This document shows, one piece after another, positions 9,155-18,662 of a DNA stretch of 64,000 nucleotides. The number at the start of each line of letters is the position of its first letter. Position 1 is the first letter of the stretch. The notes under the pieces are model-generated. The model ran no database searches and had not been told where the DNA came from. It saw nothing but the letters and a program-made list of their open reading frames with translations. The position numbers were made by a program, and so were the translations under genes. This stretch comes from Janibacter sp. HTCC2649 (GTDB lineage Bacteria > Actinomycetota > Actinomycetes > Actinomycetales > Dermatophilaceae). The DNA lies in contig NZ_CH672413.1 of assembly GCF_000152705.1 (NCBI RefSeq), positions 124,001-188,000 of the forward strand. The letters are read 5' to 3'.

Positions 9155-9187
9155 CCACAGGGCACCCGGTCTCCGGGTGCCCTGTGG
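9155..9187. terminator. Perfect 15-bp hairpin after divIVA
   Basis: The arms 9155-9169 and 9173-9187 are exact reverse complements with a TCT loop. It lies 24 nt after the divIVA stop. It has no U-tract. It marks the end of the yggT/divIVA transcript before the DksA-like gene. Confidence 0.85.
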
Positions 9188-9330
9188 CATGTCACGAGCA
9201 GGTATGCCGTGAGCGAACTTCGCAGGTCGTGTGGCGTTTTGCGTTGTGATGCGGATCATGAGGGCTTATCCTCGCGGCACGTGGTCGAGCCCCTTTGGGC
9301 CCGACCTTTGTTGACGAGTGAGGACAGGCA

Positions 9331-10131
9331 ATGGCTGCCAAGCGCGCTCCCTCGGGAGCCACCAAGGCTGGATCCGGCAAGACGTCAACCGCGAAGGCGG
9401 TGGCGAAGAAGGTGGGGGCCAAGGCTTCTGCCGCAGTGAAGTCGGCGACGTCGAGGGCGTCAGCAACGGCCAAGGCGCCCGCAAAGAAGGTTTCCACGGC
9501 GAAGGCTCCCGCGACGAAGACACCAGCCAAGACCGCGAAGAAGGCTCCGGCCAAGAGCGTGGCGAAGGGGGCGCCCGCAGCAAAGAAGGCTCCCGCCACG
9601 AAGGCGCCCGCTGCGAAGGCGCCCGCGAAGAAGGCCCCAGCAGCCAAGGCTCCTGCCAAGGCTCCTGCCAAGGCTGCGCCGGTCGTCGCCAAGAAGGCTG
9701 CGGCCAGGAAGGCACCTGCCGCGAAGGGGTCCAAGAACGTGTCGCTCGTCGTGCGCGAGGACGAGTCGCCCTGGACCGCCAAGGAGCTCAAGGCCGTCCG
9801 GGCCGAGATCGAGGCCGACATCGCGCAGCTCTCCGCCGAGCTCAAGGTGGCCGAGGCCGAGCTGTCCGATCTGCTGCGTGACTCCGGCGACGGTGCGGGC
9901 GACGACCAGGCCGATGCCGGCGCCAAGACCTACGACCGCGAGCAGGAGATCGCGCTGGCCGACAATGCCCGCGAGATGCTTCGGCAGAACGAGCACGCGG
10001 TCGAGCGACTGGACGACGGCACCTACGGAGTGTGTGAGTCCTGTGGCCAGCCGATCGGCAAACTTCGTCTCCAGGCCGCACCTCGTGCGACCCTATGCAT
10101 GCCATGCAAGACGAAACAGGAACGCCGCTGA
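9331..10131 (+). CDS. TraR/DksA-type zinc-finger protein with Lys/Ala-rich N-terminus
   Basis: The 266-aa protein has two parts. Residues about 1-135 are a Lys/Ala/Pro low-complexity tract of repeated APAKKAP-type units, like histone H1 or Ku C-terminal tails and likely to bind nucleic acid. Residues about 140-266 are a DksA/TraR module: an acidic coiled coil, then a C4 zinc finger CESCGQPI…LCMPCKT. DksA-family proteins bind RNA polymerase through the secondary channel. An AGGACAG ribosome site precedes the ATG. Similar two-part proteins sit before lspA in other actinobacteria (recalled, not checked). Confidence 0.85.
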   Translation: MAAKRAPSGATKAGSGKTSTAKAVAKKVGAKASAAVKSATSRASATAKAPAKKVSTAKAPATKTPAKTAKKAPAKSVAKGAPAAKKAPATKAPAAKAPAKKAPAAKAPAKAPAKAAPVVAKKAAARKAPAAKGSKNVSLVVREDESPWTAKELKAVRAEIEADIAQLSAELKVAEAELSDLLRDSGDGAGDDQADAGAKTYDREQEIALADNAREMLRQNEHAVERLDDGTYGVCESCGQPIGKLRLQAAPRATLCMPCKTKQERR

Positions 10132-10748
10132 CGCCCAGCCACCCGTCCACCTCTGCGCCGGCCCCGGATGACGTCCAGGGCCGGTCGCGGCTGTTGGCCC
10201 TCCTCGTGGGGGTCGGGCTGCTCACCCTGGCCCTCGACCAAGGGTCCAAGATCTGGGCGCTGGCCGCCCTGACCCCCGGTGAGCCGCGCGACCTGCTCGG
10301 GCCGATCCTGCGCCTCAACCTCATCCGCAACCCCGGAGCGGCGTTCTCGCTCGGGGACAGCGCGACCTGGTTGCTGACACTCGTCGCGCTCGGCATCGTC
10401 GTGTGGGTCGGGAGGGCGGCGCGCCAGGTCGGCGACCGCCGGTGGGCCATCACCCTCGGCCTGCTCCTCGGCGGTGCGATCGGCAACCTGGTCGACCGCA
10501 TCCTGCGTGAGCCGGGCTTCGGCCGCGGTCACGTCGTCGACTTCATCGACTACTTCGGCCTCTTCATCGGCAACATCGCCGACATCGCCATCGTCGGCGC
10601 GGCCCTGTTCGGCGCGACCCTGGCGCTGCGCGGCATACCTCTCGACGGGGTGACGCATGGTCGGCACGAAGTCGACGCAGCTCATCCGGACGAGAGCCAC
10701 CCCACTCCTGAGAACCGCACCGACACGACGGATGGCGAACATGTCTGA
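10095..10748 (+). CDS. lspA: LspA, lipoprotein signal peptidase (signal peptidase II)
   Basis: LspA cleaves the signal peptide of prolipoproteins after Lgt modification. This aspartic membrane protease has four transmembrane segments and conserved blocks [31 protein letters not shown] and HVVDFIDYF…NIAD, whose Asp residues form the active pair. The first possible ATG (10095) overlaps the DksA-like gene by 37 nt; ATG 10104 is equally possible and neither has a clear ribosome site. The C-terminus has an unusual polar tail rich in Thr/Asp/His. The stop overlaps the rluD ATG. Confidence 0.93.
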   Translation: MHAMQDETGTPLTPSHPSTSAPAPDDVQGRSRLLALLVGVGLLTLALDQGSKIWALAALTPGEPRDLLGPILRLNLIRNPGAAFSLGDSATWLLTLVALGIVVWVGRAARQVGDRRWAITLGLLLGGAIGNLVDRILREPGFGRGHVVDFIDYFGLFIGNIADIAIVGAALFGATLALRGIPLDGVTHGRHEVDAAHPDESHPTPENRTDTTDGEHV

Positions 10749-11697
10749 CAGCCGCACCATGCTCGTCCCCGAGGGGCTGCAGGGCGAGCGCGTCGACGCC
10801 GCCATCTCGCGCCTCTTCGGCCTCTCCCGCACCCGGGCCGCCGACCTTGCCGCCGATGGTGGCGTGGCGGTCAACGGCGCCAGCGTCGGCAAGTCCCACC
10901 GCGTCCATGGTGGTGACCTGCTCGAGCTCACCCTGCCCAGCAACGATGCGAGCCCCACGCTCGAGGTCATCGCCGAGCCGGTCCCGGGCATGAGCATCAT
11001 TCACGACGACGACGACATCGTCGTGGTGGACAAGCCCGTCGGGGTCGCTGCTCACCCCAGCGTCGGCTGGACCGGGCCGACCGTCCTCGGCGGCCTGGCC
11101 GCTGCGGGCTACCGCATCTCCACCAGTGGCGCCAGCGAGCGGCAGGGCATCGTCTCGCGACTCGACGTCGGCACGTCCGGCCTCATGGTCGTCTGCAAGA
11201 GCGAGCGTGGCTACTCCGTGCTCAAGCGCGCCTTCAAGGAGCGCACGGTCGAGAAGACCTATCACACGCTCGTCCAGGGGCTTCCGGATCCGCTCGTGGG
11301 CACGATCGACGCGCCCATCGCCCGCCACCCGGGCCATGACTACAAGTTCGCGGTCATGGAGTCGGGCAAGCACGCGGTGACGCACTACGAGCTGATCGAG
11401 GCGTTCCGCTACGCGAGCCTGCTCGACATCCGCCTCGAGACGGGTCGAACGCACCAGATCCGCGTGCACTTCTCGGCGCTGCGCCACCCCTGTGTCGGTG
11501 ACCTGACCTACGGCGCGGACCCGACGCTGGCCAAGAAGCTGGGGCTCGAGCGCCAGTGGCTGCACGCCGTGGGACTCGGCTTCGAGCACCCCGGATCCGG
11601 TGAGTGGGTCACTTTCGAGAGCCAGTACCCCGCGGACCTGCAGGCGGCTCTCGACCGCCTCGCTGCCATGAGCGAAGGGCCGTCCAACCGCGGCTGA
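10741..11697 (+). CDS. rluD: RluD-like rRNA pseudouridine synthase
   Basis: This enzyme isomerises uridines in 23S rRNA. The 318-aa protein has an N-terminal S4 RNA-binding domain ([22 protein letters not shown]) and a catalytic domain with the RluA-family motif [13 protein letters not shown] holding the catalytic Asp, followed by [20 protein letters not shown] chose ATG 10741 rather than an in-frame ATG 84 nt earlier because it begins the S4 domain correctly and overlaps the lspA stop by 8 nt, keeping lspA-rluD coupled. Confidence 0.93.
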   Translation: MSDSRTMLVPEGLQGERVDAAISRLFGLSRTRAADLAADGGVAVNGASVGKSHRVHGGDLLELTLPSNDASPTLEVIAEPVPGMSIIHDDDDIVVVDKPVGVAAHPSVGWTGPTVLGGLAAAGYRISTSGASERQGIVSRLDVGTSGLMVVCKSERGYSVLKRAFKERTVEKTYHTLVQGLPDPLVGTIDAPIARHPGHDYKFAVMESGKHAVTHYELIEAFRYASLLDIRLETGRTHQIRVHFSALRHPCVGDLTYGADPTLAKKLGLERQWLHAVGLGFEHPGSGEWVTFESQYPADLQAALDRLAAMSEGPSNRG

Positions 11698-11787
11698 CGG
11701 CGCCACACTGTAGTCCCAGGCGCCACATCTTTCACACACTGGCGCGGCGCTCATGGGTGTCAGCGCAGCGACTTAGGATGGTCCACG

Positions 11788-14700
11788 ATGTCGTCGACCA
11801 CCGCCTCCCCAGTCCCGGACCGCAAGGACAATTTCGTCCACCTGCACGTCCACACCGAGTACTCCATGCTCGACGGGGCGGCCCGCATCGGGGACCTGTT
11901 CAATCGCGCCGGCGAGCTGGGTATGCCGGCCCTCGCCATGACGGACCACGGTTACCTCTACGGCGCGCACGAGTTCTGGCGCAAGGCGCAGGGGACCGGC
12001 GTGAAGCCGATCATCGGGCTCGAGGCCTACATCACGCCCGGCACGCACCGCACCGACAAGACCCGCGTCAAGTGGGGCGACGAGCGCACCCGTCAGGGTG
12101 ACGACGTCTCGGGTTCGGGTGCTTACACCCACATGACGCTGCTGGCCAAGAACAACGACGGCCTGCGCAACCTCTTCCGGATGGACAGCCAGGCCTCGCT
12201 CGATCAGGTCTACGCCAAGTGGCCGCGCATCGACCGAGAGCTGCTCGACGCGCACGGCAAGGGGCTCATCGCCACCACCGGGTGCCCGTCGAGTGAGATC
12301 CAGACGAGGCTGCGGCTCGGTCAGTACGACCTGGCCAAGCAGGCCGCCAGCGACTACCGCGACCTCTTCGGCGCCGAGAACTACTTCTGCGAGGTCATGG
12401 ACCACCAGAACGAGATCGAGCGCCGCACGATCAAGGACCTGTTGCGGCTGGCCAAGGAGCTCAACCTCCCGCTCCTCGCCACCAACGACAGCCACTACAC
12501 CTACCCCGAGGACGCAACCGCCCACGGCGCCCTGCTGTGCGTCCAGTCCGGCTCGACGCTCATGGACCCCAACCGGTTCAAGTTCGATGGAGACGGCTAC
12601 TACCTCAAGTCCGCCGCAGAGATGCGCCACACCTGGCGTGAGTTCCCGCAGGCGTGCGACAACACCCTCCTCGTCGCCGACATGTGCGAGGTCTCGTTCA
12701 CCGAGGGTGAGGGCCGCTACATGCCGCGGTTCGACTGCCCCCCGGGCGAGAGTGAGGAGTCGTGGTTCGTCAAGGAAGTGCAGCGCGGACTGAGCGCACG
12801 CTTCGAAGGCGAGATTCCGGCATACGCGCAGAAGCAGGCCGACTACGAGGTCGACATCATCTCGTCCAAGGGCTACGCGTCCTACTTCCTCGTCGTCGCC
12901 GACTTCATCAACTGGGCCAAGGAGAACGGCATCCGCGTCGGACCCGGTCGTGGCTCGGGTGCCGGTTCCATGTGCGCCTACGCGATGCGGATCACCGACC
13001 TCGACCCGATCCCACACGGGCTGATCTTCGAGCGCTTCCTCAACCCTGAGCGCATGTCGATGCCTGACTTCGACATCGACTTCGACGAGCGCCGACGCGG
13101 CGAGGTCATCCGCTACGTCACCGAGAAGTACGGCTCGGACCGCGTGGCCCAGATCGTCACCTACGGCACGATCAAGGCCAAGCAGGCGGTCAAGGACTCG
13201 GCCCGCGTCATGGGCCACCCGTTCAACGTCGGCGACCAGCTCACCAAGGCGATGCCGGCCGACGTCATGGGCAAGGGCGTGCCGCTGTCGGGCATCTATG
13301 ACCCCGAGCACCCGCGCTACGCCGAGGGCAACGAGTTCCGCGCCCTCGTCGAGACCGAGCCGCACTTCAAGGAGGTCGTCGAGACCGCCAAGGGGCTCGA
13401 GGGCCTGAAGCGCCAGTGGGGCGTGCACGCGGCCGGCGTCATCATGAGCAGCGAGCCGCTCATCGACGTCATCCCGATCATGAAGCGCCTGCAGGACGGG
13501 CAGATCCTCACGCAGTTCGACTACCCGACGTGCGAGACGCTCGGGCTGGTCAAGATGGACTTCCTCGGCCTGCGCAACCTCACGATCCTCGACGACGCCA
13601 TCGAGAACGTGAAGACCAACCGCAACGAGGACCTCGACCTCGACGCCCTGTCCAAGGACATGACCGACAAGGCGACCTACCGCCTCCTCGCCAGCGGTGA
13701 CACGCTCGGCGTCTTCCAGCTCGACGGCGGCGGCATGCGCACGCTGCTCAAGCTGATGCAGCCCGACAACTTCGAGGACATCTCGGCGGCCCTCGCGCTC
13801 TACCGACCCGGGCCGATGGGTGTCAACGCGCACACCAACTTCGCCCTGCGCAAGAACGGCAAGCAGGAGCTCACGCCGCTCGACCCTCAGCTCAAGGGCA
13901 AGCTCCAGCAGGAGATGATCGACGCCCTCGGGCCGATCCTCGGCACGACCTACGGCCTGGTGATCTACCAGGAGCAGGTCATGGAGATCGCCCAGCAGCT
14001 CGCCGGCTACACGCTCGGCAACGCTGACCTCCTCCGTCGCGCCATGGGCAAGAAGAAGAAGGAAGTCCTCGACAAGGAGTACGTCCCCTTCTCCACCGGC
14101 ATGAAGGCCAAGGGCTTCAACGAGGCCTCGATCGCGGCTCTGTGGGGCGTCCTCGTCCCCTTCTCGGACTACGCGTTCAACAAGGCCCACACCGCGGCAT
14201 ACGGACTTGTCTCGTACTGGACGGCCTATCTCAAGGCCAACTACCCGGCCGAGTACATGGCCGGTCTGCTCACGAGCGTCGGTGACGACAAGGACAAGTC
14301 GGCGCTCTACCTCGGTGAGTGCCGACGCATGGGCATCAAGGTGCTCCCGCCCGACGTCAACGACTCCGTCGCGCGGTTCGCCGCTGTCGGCACCGACATC
14401 CGCTTCGGCATGGCTGCGATCCGCAACGTCGGGCACAACGTCGTCGAGGCGATCATCGGGGCCCGCGAGGAGAAGGGCGCGTTCACCTCGTTCCGTGACT
14501 TCCTCTCCAAGTGCCCTGCCGTGGTCTGCAACAAGCGCACGATCGAGTCGCTCATCAAGGGTGGCGCCTTCGACGGGCTGGGGGAGTCGCGCGCCGGACT
14601 GCTCCGCATCCATGAGGAGTACGTCGACGCGTTCGTGTCGATCAAGCGCCAGGAGGCCATCGGCCAGGACTCGCTCTTCGGCGCCTTCGGTGACGAGGGC

Positions 14701-15402
14701 GGCGACGGCGCCGGTGGGGACGCCACGATGATGGGCCTCACCTCCGTGCCGACGGTCGAGTGGGACAAGTCGACGCTGCTGACCTTCGAGCGCGAGATGC
14801 TCGGCCTCTACGTCTCCGACCACCCCCTGTTCGGCGTCGAGCACATCCTCCAGCAGCACGCCGACACCGCGATCGCGACGTTGAGCGCGGAGGACGGCAA
14901 GCCCGAGGGCACCATGGTCACCGTCGCCGGTCTCATCACTGGCCTGCAGATCAAACGCACCAAGAAGGGTGACCTCTGGGCGATCGCGACCGTGGAGGAC
15001 CTCGAAGGTGCCGTTGAGTGCCTGTTCTTCCCCAGCTCCTATCTCACCGTGTCGACGATGCTCCAGCAGGACGTCGTCGCCGTGGTGCGTGGCAAGGTCA
15101 ACCGGCGCGACGACTCGGTGTCGATCTACGCTCAGGAACTGACGCTTCCCGAGATCACCGAGGGCCCGCGCGGTCCGGTGGTCGTCACCCTCGACACGAT
15201 GCGGGCCACGACCGGCCGTATGGAGGAGCTCAAGGGCGTGCTCGCCAACCACCCCGGCACGACCGAGGTGCACCTCAAGCTGACCAAGCCCGGACGCGCG
15301 ACCCTCATCAGGCTCGATGACGGTCTGCGGGTCAACGCGAGCGAGTCGCTCTTCGGCGACCTCAAGGTCCTCCTCGGACCGAGGTGTCTGACGGGTGGCT
15401 GA
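11788..15402 (+). CDS. dnaE: DnaE, DNA polymerase III alpha subunit
   Basis: DnaE is the replicative polymerase. The 1,204-aa protein has an N-terminal PHP domain (FVHLHVHTEYSMLDG; later NDSHYTYPEDA), palm catalytic stretch VGPGRGSGAGSMCAYAM and PDFDIDFDERRRGEVIRYV carrying the catalytic aspartates, the thumb/fingers, a helix-hairpin-helix region and a C-terminal OB fold (MVTVAGLITGLQIKRTKKG). There is no intein. A TAGGAT hexamer at 11774-11779 lies 8 nt before the ATG with no ribosome site, so the mRNA may be leaderless. The stop overlaps the next gene by 8 nt. Confidence 0.97.
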   Translation: MSSTTASPVPDRKDNFVHLHVHTEYSMLDGAARIGDLFNRAGELGMPALAMTDHGYLYGAHEFWRKAQGTGVKPIIGLEAYITPGTHRTDKTRVKWGDERTRQGDDVSGSGAYTHMTLLAKNNDGLRNLFRMDSQASLDQVYAKWPRIDRELLDAHGKGLIATTGCPSSEIQTRLRLGQYDLAKQAASDYRDLFGAENYFCEVMDHQNEIERRTIKDLLRLAKELNLPLLATNDSHYTYPEDATAHGALLCVQSGSTLMDPNRFKFDGDGYYLKSAAEMRHTWREFPQACDNTLLVADMCEVSFTEGEGRYMPRFDCPPGESEESWFVKEVQRGLSARFEGEIPAYAQKQADYEVDIISSKGYASYFLVVADFINWAKENGIRVGPGRGSGAGSMCAYAMRITDLDPIPHGLIFERFLNPERMSMPDFDIDFDERRRGEVIRYVTEKYGSDRVAQIVTYGTIKAKQAVKDSARVMGHPFNVGDQLTKAMPADVMGKGVPLSGIYDPEHPRYAEGNEFRALVETEPHFKEVVETAKGLEGLKRQWGVHAAGVIMSSEPLIDVIPIMKRLQDGQILTQFDYPTCETLGLVKMDFLGLRNLTILDDAIENVKTNRNEDLDLDALSKDMTDKATYRLLASGDTLGVFQLDGGGMRTLLKLMQPDNFEDISAALALYRPGPMGVNAHTNFALRKNGKQELTPLDPQLKGKLQQEMIDALGPILGTTYGLVIYQEQVMEIAQQLAGYTLGNADLLRRAMGKKKKEVLDKEYVPFSTGMKAKGFNEASIAALWGVLVPFSDYAFNKAHTAAYGLVSYWTAYLKANYPAEYMAGLLTSVGDDKDKSALYLGECRRMGIKVLPPDVNDSVARFAAVGTDIRFGMAAIRNVGHNVVEAIIGAREEKGAFTSFRDFLSKCPAVVCNKRTIESLIKGGAFDGLGESRAGLLRIHEEYVDAFVSIKRQEAIGQDSLFGAFGDEGGDGAGGDATMMGLTSVPTVEWDKSTLLTFEREMLGLYVSDHPLFGVEHILQQHADTAIATLSAEDGKPEGTMVTVAGLITGLQIKRTKKGDLWAIATVEDLEGAVECLFFPSSYLTVSTMLQQDVVAVVRGKVNRRDDSVSIYAQELTLPEITEGPRGPVVVTLDTMRATTGRMEELKGVLANHPGTTEVHLKLTKPGRATLIRLDDGLRVNASESLFGDLKVLLGPRCLTGG

Positions 15403-17611
15403 GTCGACCATGCCCATCGCGGCGACCCCGCCGGCCCCTCTGCCGATCCCGCCCCTGGCGGCCATCCGCGAGCACGTCCGTGAGCACCACGGCGACCGTG
15501 TCGTCGACCCCTACGAGTGGTTGCGCGACGGTGAGGACCCCGAGGTCCGCGCCTACCTCGACGCCGAGAACGCGTATTCCGACGCCCGCACTTCAGGGCT
15601 GCAACCGTTGCGGGACAGCATCTTTGGCGAGATCAAGTCGCGTGTCCTCGAGACCGACCTCTCCGTCCCGGTGCGCTCCGGCCCGTGGTGGTACTACTCG
15701 CGCACGGTCGAGGGGCAGCAGTACTCCATCCAGGCCCGCGTGCCGGTGACCGACCCCGCGGTGCGCCCCGTCGTCGCCTCGGACCGGACGCCTGACGGTG
15801 AGCAGATCCTGCTCGACGGCAACGTCGAGGCCGGCGATTCGGAGTTCTTCTCGATCGGAGCGCTCTCGGTGAGCGTCGACCACACGCGGCTCGCCTTCGC
15901 GACGGACACGAGCGGCGACGAGCGCTTCGACCTCGTCGTCCGCGACCTCACGACGGGGGAGACGCTTGACGATGCCCTCACCGGCATCGGCTACGGCGTC
16001 GAGTTCTCCCACGACGGCGGCACGCTCTTCTACACCCGCGTCGACGAGGCGTGGCGACCTCACGAGCTGTGGCGCCACGTCGTGGGTGCCGACCCGGCCA
16101 CCGACGTCCTTGTCCACGAGGAGTCGGACGAGCGGTTCTGGATGGGCATCGGCTCGAGCCGTGACGACCGCTGGATCATCCTCGCGCTGGGGTCCAAGAC
16201 CACGTCCGAGGTGCGACTCCTCGACTCGAGGACGCCCGAGGCCGACTTCCGGATCGTCGCCGCCCGGCGCGACGGCATCGAGTACGACGTCGAGCCCGCC
16301 GCCGACCGACTCCTCATCGTCCACAACACCGACAACCCCGACTCAGACCTCGCCTGGGCGCCCCTCGACGCGACGAGCCACGAGCAGTGGCGGCCACTCC
16401 TCGCGGCCGGTGAGGGCGAGCGGTTCCTCGGAGTCGACACCTTCGACGAGGTCGCCGTCCTGTCGTTGCGGCGCGAGGGGCTGGCGTCCCTGTCCTTGCT
16501 TCCGGTCGACCCGACAAGCGAATCCGGTTATGCCGCACCGGTTCCGGTCGCGTTCGACGAACCGATCTACTCGGCTGGGTTGGGTGACAATCCCGAGCCG
16601 AGCCAGTCCGTGCTGCAGGTCGTCCTCGAGTCGTTCGTGACGCCGCGCACCGTTCTCGACCTCGATCTGGCGACGGGGGAGCGCACGGTACTCAAGCAGC
16701 AGCCCGTCCTCGGCGACGTCGACCTCTCGGACTACGTCCAGCGTCGCGAGTGGGCGACCGCGACCGACGGCACGCTGGTCCCGATCTCCGTCGTCCACCG
16801 GGTCGACCTCGAACCCGACGGAACGCACCCGGGTCTCCTCACGGCATACGGGGCCTATGAGCATTCGAGCGATCCCTATTTCTCGGTGGCCCGGCTCTCG
16901 CTCCTCGACCGGGGTGTGGTCCATGCCACGGCGCACGTGCGCGGGGGTGGCGAGATGGGTCGCCACTGGTACGACCAGGGCAAGCTGCTCGCCAAGCCCA
17001 ACACCTTCAGCGACACCGTCGCCTGTGCCGACCGACTCATCGAGCTCGGGTGGGTCGCGCCCGATCGTCTCGGTCTCGAGGGTGGTTCAGCGGGCGGTCT
17101 GCTGGTCGGCGCTGTGCTCAACCTCGCACCTGACCGCTTCCGCGTGGCGCACGGTGCAGTGCCGTTCGTCGACGCCTTGACGACCATCCTGCGACCGGAC
17201 CTGCCGCTGACGGTGGGGGAGTGGGAGGAGTGGGGGAACCCGCTCGAGGACCCCGAGGTCTATGCAGTCATGAAGGCCTACACGCCGTACGAAAACGTTG
17301 CGGCACAGGGCTATCCCGCGATCCTTGCGACGACGAGCCTCAATGACACCCGCGTCTTCTTCACCGAGGCGGCCAAGTGGGTGGCGCGCCTTCGCGCGAC
17401 CGTGACCAACGATCAGGCCACCCGACCGATCCTGCTGCGAACCGAGATGGCGGCCGGGCACGGTGGTCGCAGCGGACGGTACGCCGCGTGGGAGCAGGTC
17501 GCGTGGGAGTGGGCCTTCGTGCTCGATCAGCTCGGTGCGACCTCACGCCTCCCGCGAGTGGACCACGACGAGCGGGCAGGCCGTGCGGCCCAGGAGCCGG
17601 TTCGAGACTGA
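15395..17611 (+). CDS. ptrB: S9A family serine peptidase, oligopeptidase B-like
   Basis: This 738-aa cytoplasmic peptidase has the prolyl-oligopeptidase architecture: a seven-bladed propeller (about 80-430) after a short N-terminal segment containing HVREHHGDRVVDPYEWLRD, then an alpha/beta-hydrolase domain. The catalytic triad is visible: S565 in GGSAGGLL, D651 in LNDTRV and H689 in AGHGGRSGRY. Family members cut short basic peptides (oligopeptidase B). The GTG start lies within the dnaE end (8-nt overlap), so it is probably translated after dnaE. Its 3' end overlaps the opposite-strand universal stress gene by 69 nt. Confidence 0.9.
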   Translation: MAESTMPIAATPPAPLPIPPLAAIREHVREHHGDRVVDPYEWLRDGEDPEVRAYLDAENAYSDARTSGLQPLRDSIFGEIKSRVLETDLSVPVRSGPWWYYSRTVEGQQYSIQARVPVTDPAVRPVVASDRTPDGEQILLDGNVEAGDSEFFSIGALSVSVDHTRLAFATDTSGDERFDLVVRDLTTGETLDDALTGIGYGVEFSHDGGTLFYTRVDEAWRPHELWRHVVGADPATDVLVHEESDERFWMGIGSSRDDRWIILALGSKTTSEVRLLDSRTPEADFRIVAARRDGIEYDVEPAADRLLIVHNTDNPDSDLAWAPLDATSHEQWRPLLAAGEGERFLGVDTFDEVAVLSLRREGLASLSLLPVDPTSESGYAAPVPVAFDEPIYSAGLGDNPEPSQSVLQVVLESFVTPRTVLDLDLATGERTVLKQQPVLGDVDLSDYVQRREWATATDGTLVPISVVHRVDLEPDGTHPGLLTAYGAYEHSSDPYFSVARLSLLDRGVVHATAHVRGGGEMGRHWYDQGKLLAKPNTFSDTVACADRLIELGWVAPDRLGLEGGSAGGLLVGAVLNLAPDRFRVAHGAVPFVDALTTILRPDLPLTVGEWEEWGNPLEDPEVYAVMKAYTPYENVAAQGYPAILATTSLNDTRVFFTEAAKWVARLRATVTNDQATRPILLRTEMAAGHGGRSGRYAAWEQVAWEWAFVLDQLGATSRLPRVDHDERAGRAAQEPVRD

Positions 17612-18430
17612 TCCGAGATGGAGGCCGGGGAAGCCTCCGACGCCACGCGCACCGACCACGACGAGGTCGGCCGTGTCGGCTGCCTGGATGAGTGCCGCGA
17701 CGGGAGCGCTGCGGACGACCGAGTGACGCACCTTGACCGCCGGGTGTTCCGCGCTCTGCGTGGCGATCGCGCGGGTGACGGCCTGCTCGAGGTGACTCTC
17801 GTATGCCGGCCAGCTCGAGTCCGACTGAAGGGTCGGGTCCTCGGGGCCCTTGGCTTCCCAGGAGTGCACGACGACGAGCTCGGCCTCACGGGTTGCGGCA
17901 TGACCAAAAGCGGTGTGCAGGGCGGCCATGGACGAGGGTGAGCCATCGACACCGACGACGACCCGATGATGGTTGGCCTCGCTGTGGTCCTCGTGTCCGA
18001 CGATGACGACAGGACAGTGGGCATGTGCGGCGACCTGTTGCGCGACGGCTCCGATGGTTGCCCGGCTGAGCAGTCCATGACCGACCGCGCCAAGGACGAT
18101 CATGGTCGCGTCGTGGGAGACGCCCACCAGTGCGCGCGAGGCGAATCCCGGTGGCAGCGAGGTGGTGACCACCAGCGTCGAGTCGACAGCGTGGGCCCGA
18201 GCGGTGGCAGTGGCAAGGAGGCGCTTGCCCTCCGCCTGGATCGAGGTCTGGTCGGTGCTGCCGAAGCCGAGCATCGGGATGTCTGGAGCGAAGGCATGGA
18301 TGAGGTGCAGGGAGATTCCGAGGGCGCTGGCCTGCTCCGCCGCCCAGGTGAGCGCGGCCCAGCCGTGGGCGGACCCGTCGATGCCCGCGACGATCCGTGC
18401 GGTGGGGGTGGGTGAGGTGATGCCGCTCAT
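17543..18430 (-). CDS. Tandem-domain universal stress protein (UspA family)
   Basis: The 295-aa protein has two UspA domains (about 10-145 and 155-290). Each ends with the ATP-binding pattern G-x2-G-x9-G-(S/T): GAVGHGLLSRATIG in the first and GARGVGGFPGLHLGS in the second, so it is probably the ATP-binding type of Usp, a cytoplasmic stress and dormancy protein. A GGAGG ribosome site precedes the ATG. The gene is convergent with the S9 peptidase and its last 23 codons are antisense to it. Confidence 0.9.
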   Translation of the reverse strand: MSGITSPTPTARIVAGIDGSAHGWAALTWAAEQASALGISLHLIHAFAPDIPMLGFGSTDQTSIQAEGKRLLATATARAHAVDSTLVVTTSLPPGFASRALVGVSHDATMIVLGAVGHGLLSRATIGAVAQQVAAHAHCPVVIVGHEDHSEANHHRVVVGVDGSPSSMAALHTAFGHAATREAELVVVHSWEAKGPEDPTLQSDSSWPAYESHLEQAVTRAIATQSAEHPAVKVRHSVVRSAPVAALIQAADTADLVVVGARGVGGFPGLHLGSVSNRLLGRTACPLVVVHSREA

Positions 18431-18629
18431 GATGCCTCCAGTGGAAGGTGATCAGGCGGCGGGAACCTCGCGGGCCCGGGACCTGGGGGCCCCGTCGTCA
18501 CGAACCGGTGTGGGCTCGTTCCTCCATCATGAACCTGTTGTGGCGGGTTGCATGCGAAGACGCGCAAGCAGAACTGCGATGTGGACAGTTCAGTGCACTG
18601 CTTCACCATCCGGAAATAAAGTAATGACC

Positions 18630-18662
18630 TTGATCTGTTGGAGATGAAGGTATGATCTGGAT
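18630..18662 (+). promoter_or_regulatory. Putative leaderless promoter of the SatD-like gene
   Basis: A TATGAT hexamer at 18651-18656 lies 6 nt before the ATG at 18663, with TTGATC at 18630-18635 (15-nt spacing, short). There is no good ribosome site at normal distance, so transcription starting at the A of the ATG is plausible. The upstream 18431-18620 stretch between the divergent genes shows nothing else I can name. Confidence 0.4.

Noticed and set aside
9331-9735. Low-complexity Lys/Ala codon repeats considered as a repeat locus
   Set aside because: The tract is in frame from the start codon to the zinc finger and is coding.
11773-15465. A 1,230-codon open frame on the minus strand opposite dnaE
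   Set aside because: It is exactly antisense to a full-length DnaE, has no ribosome site or family motif and arises from high-GC codon bias.
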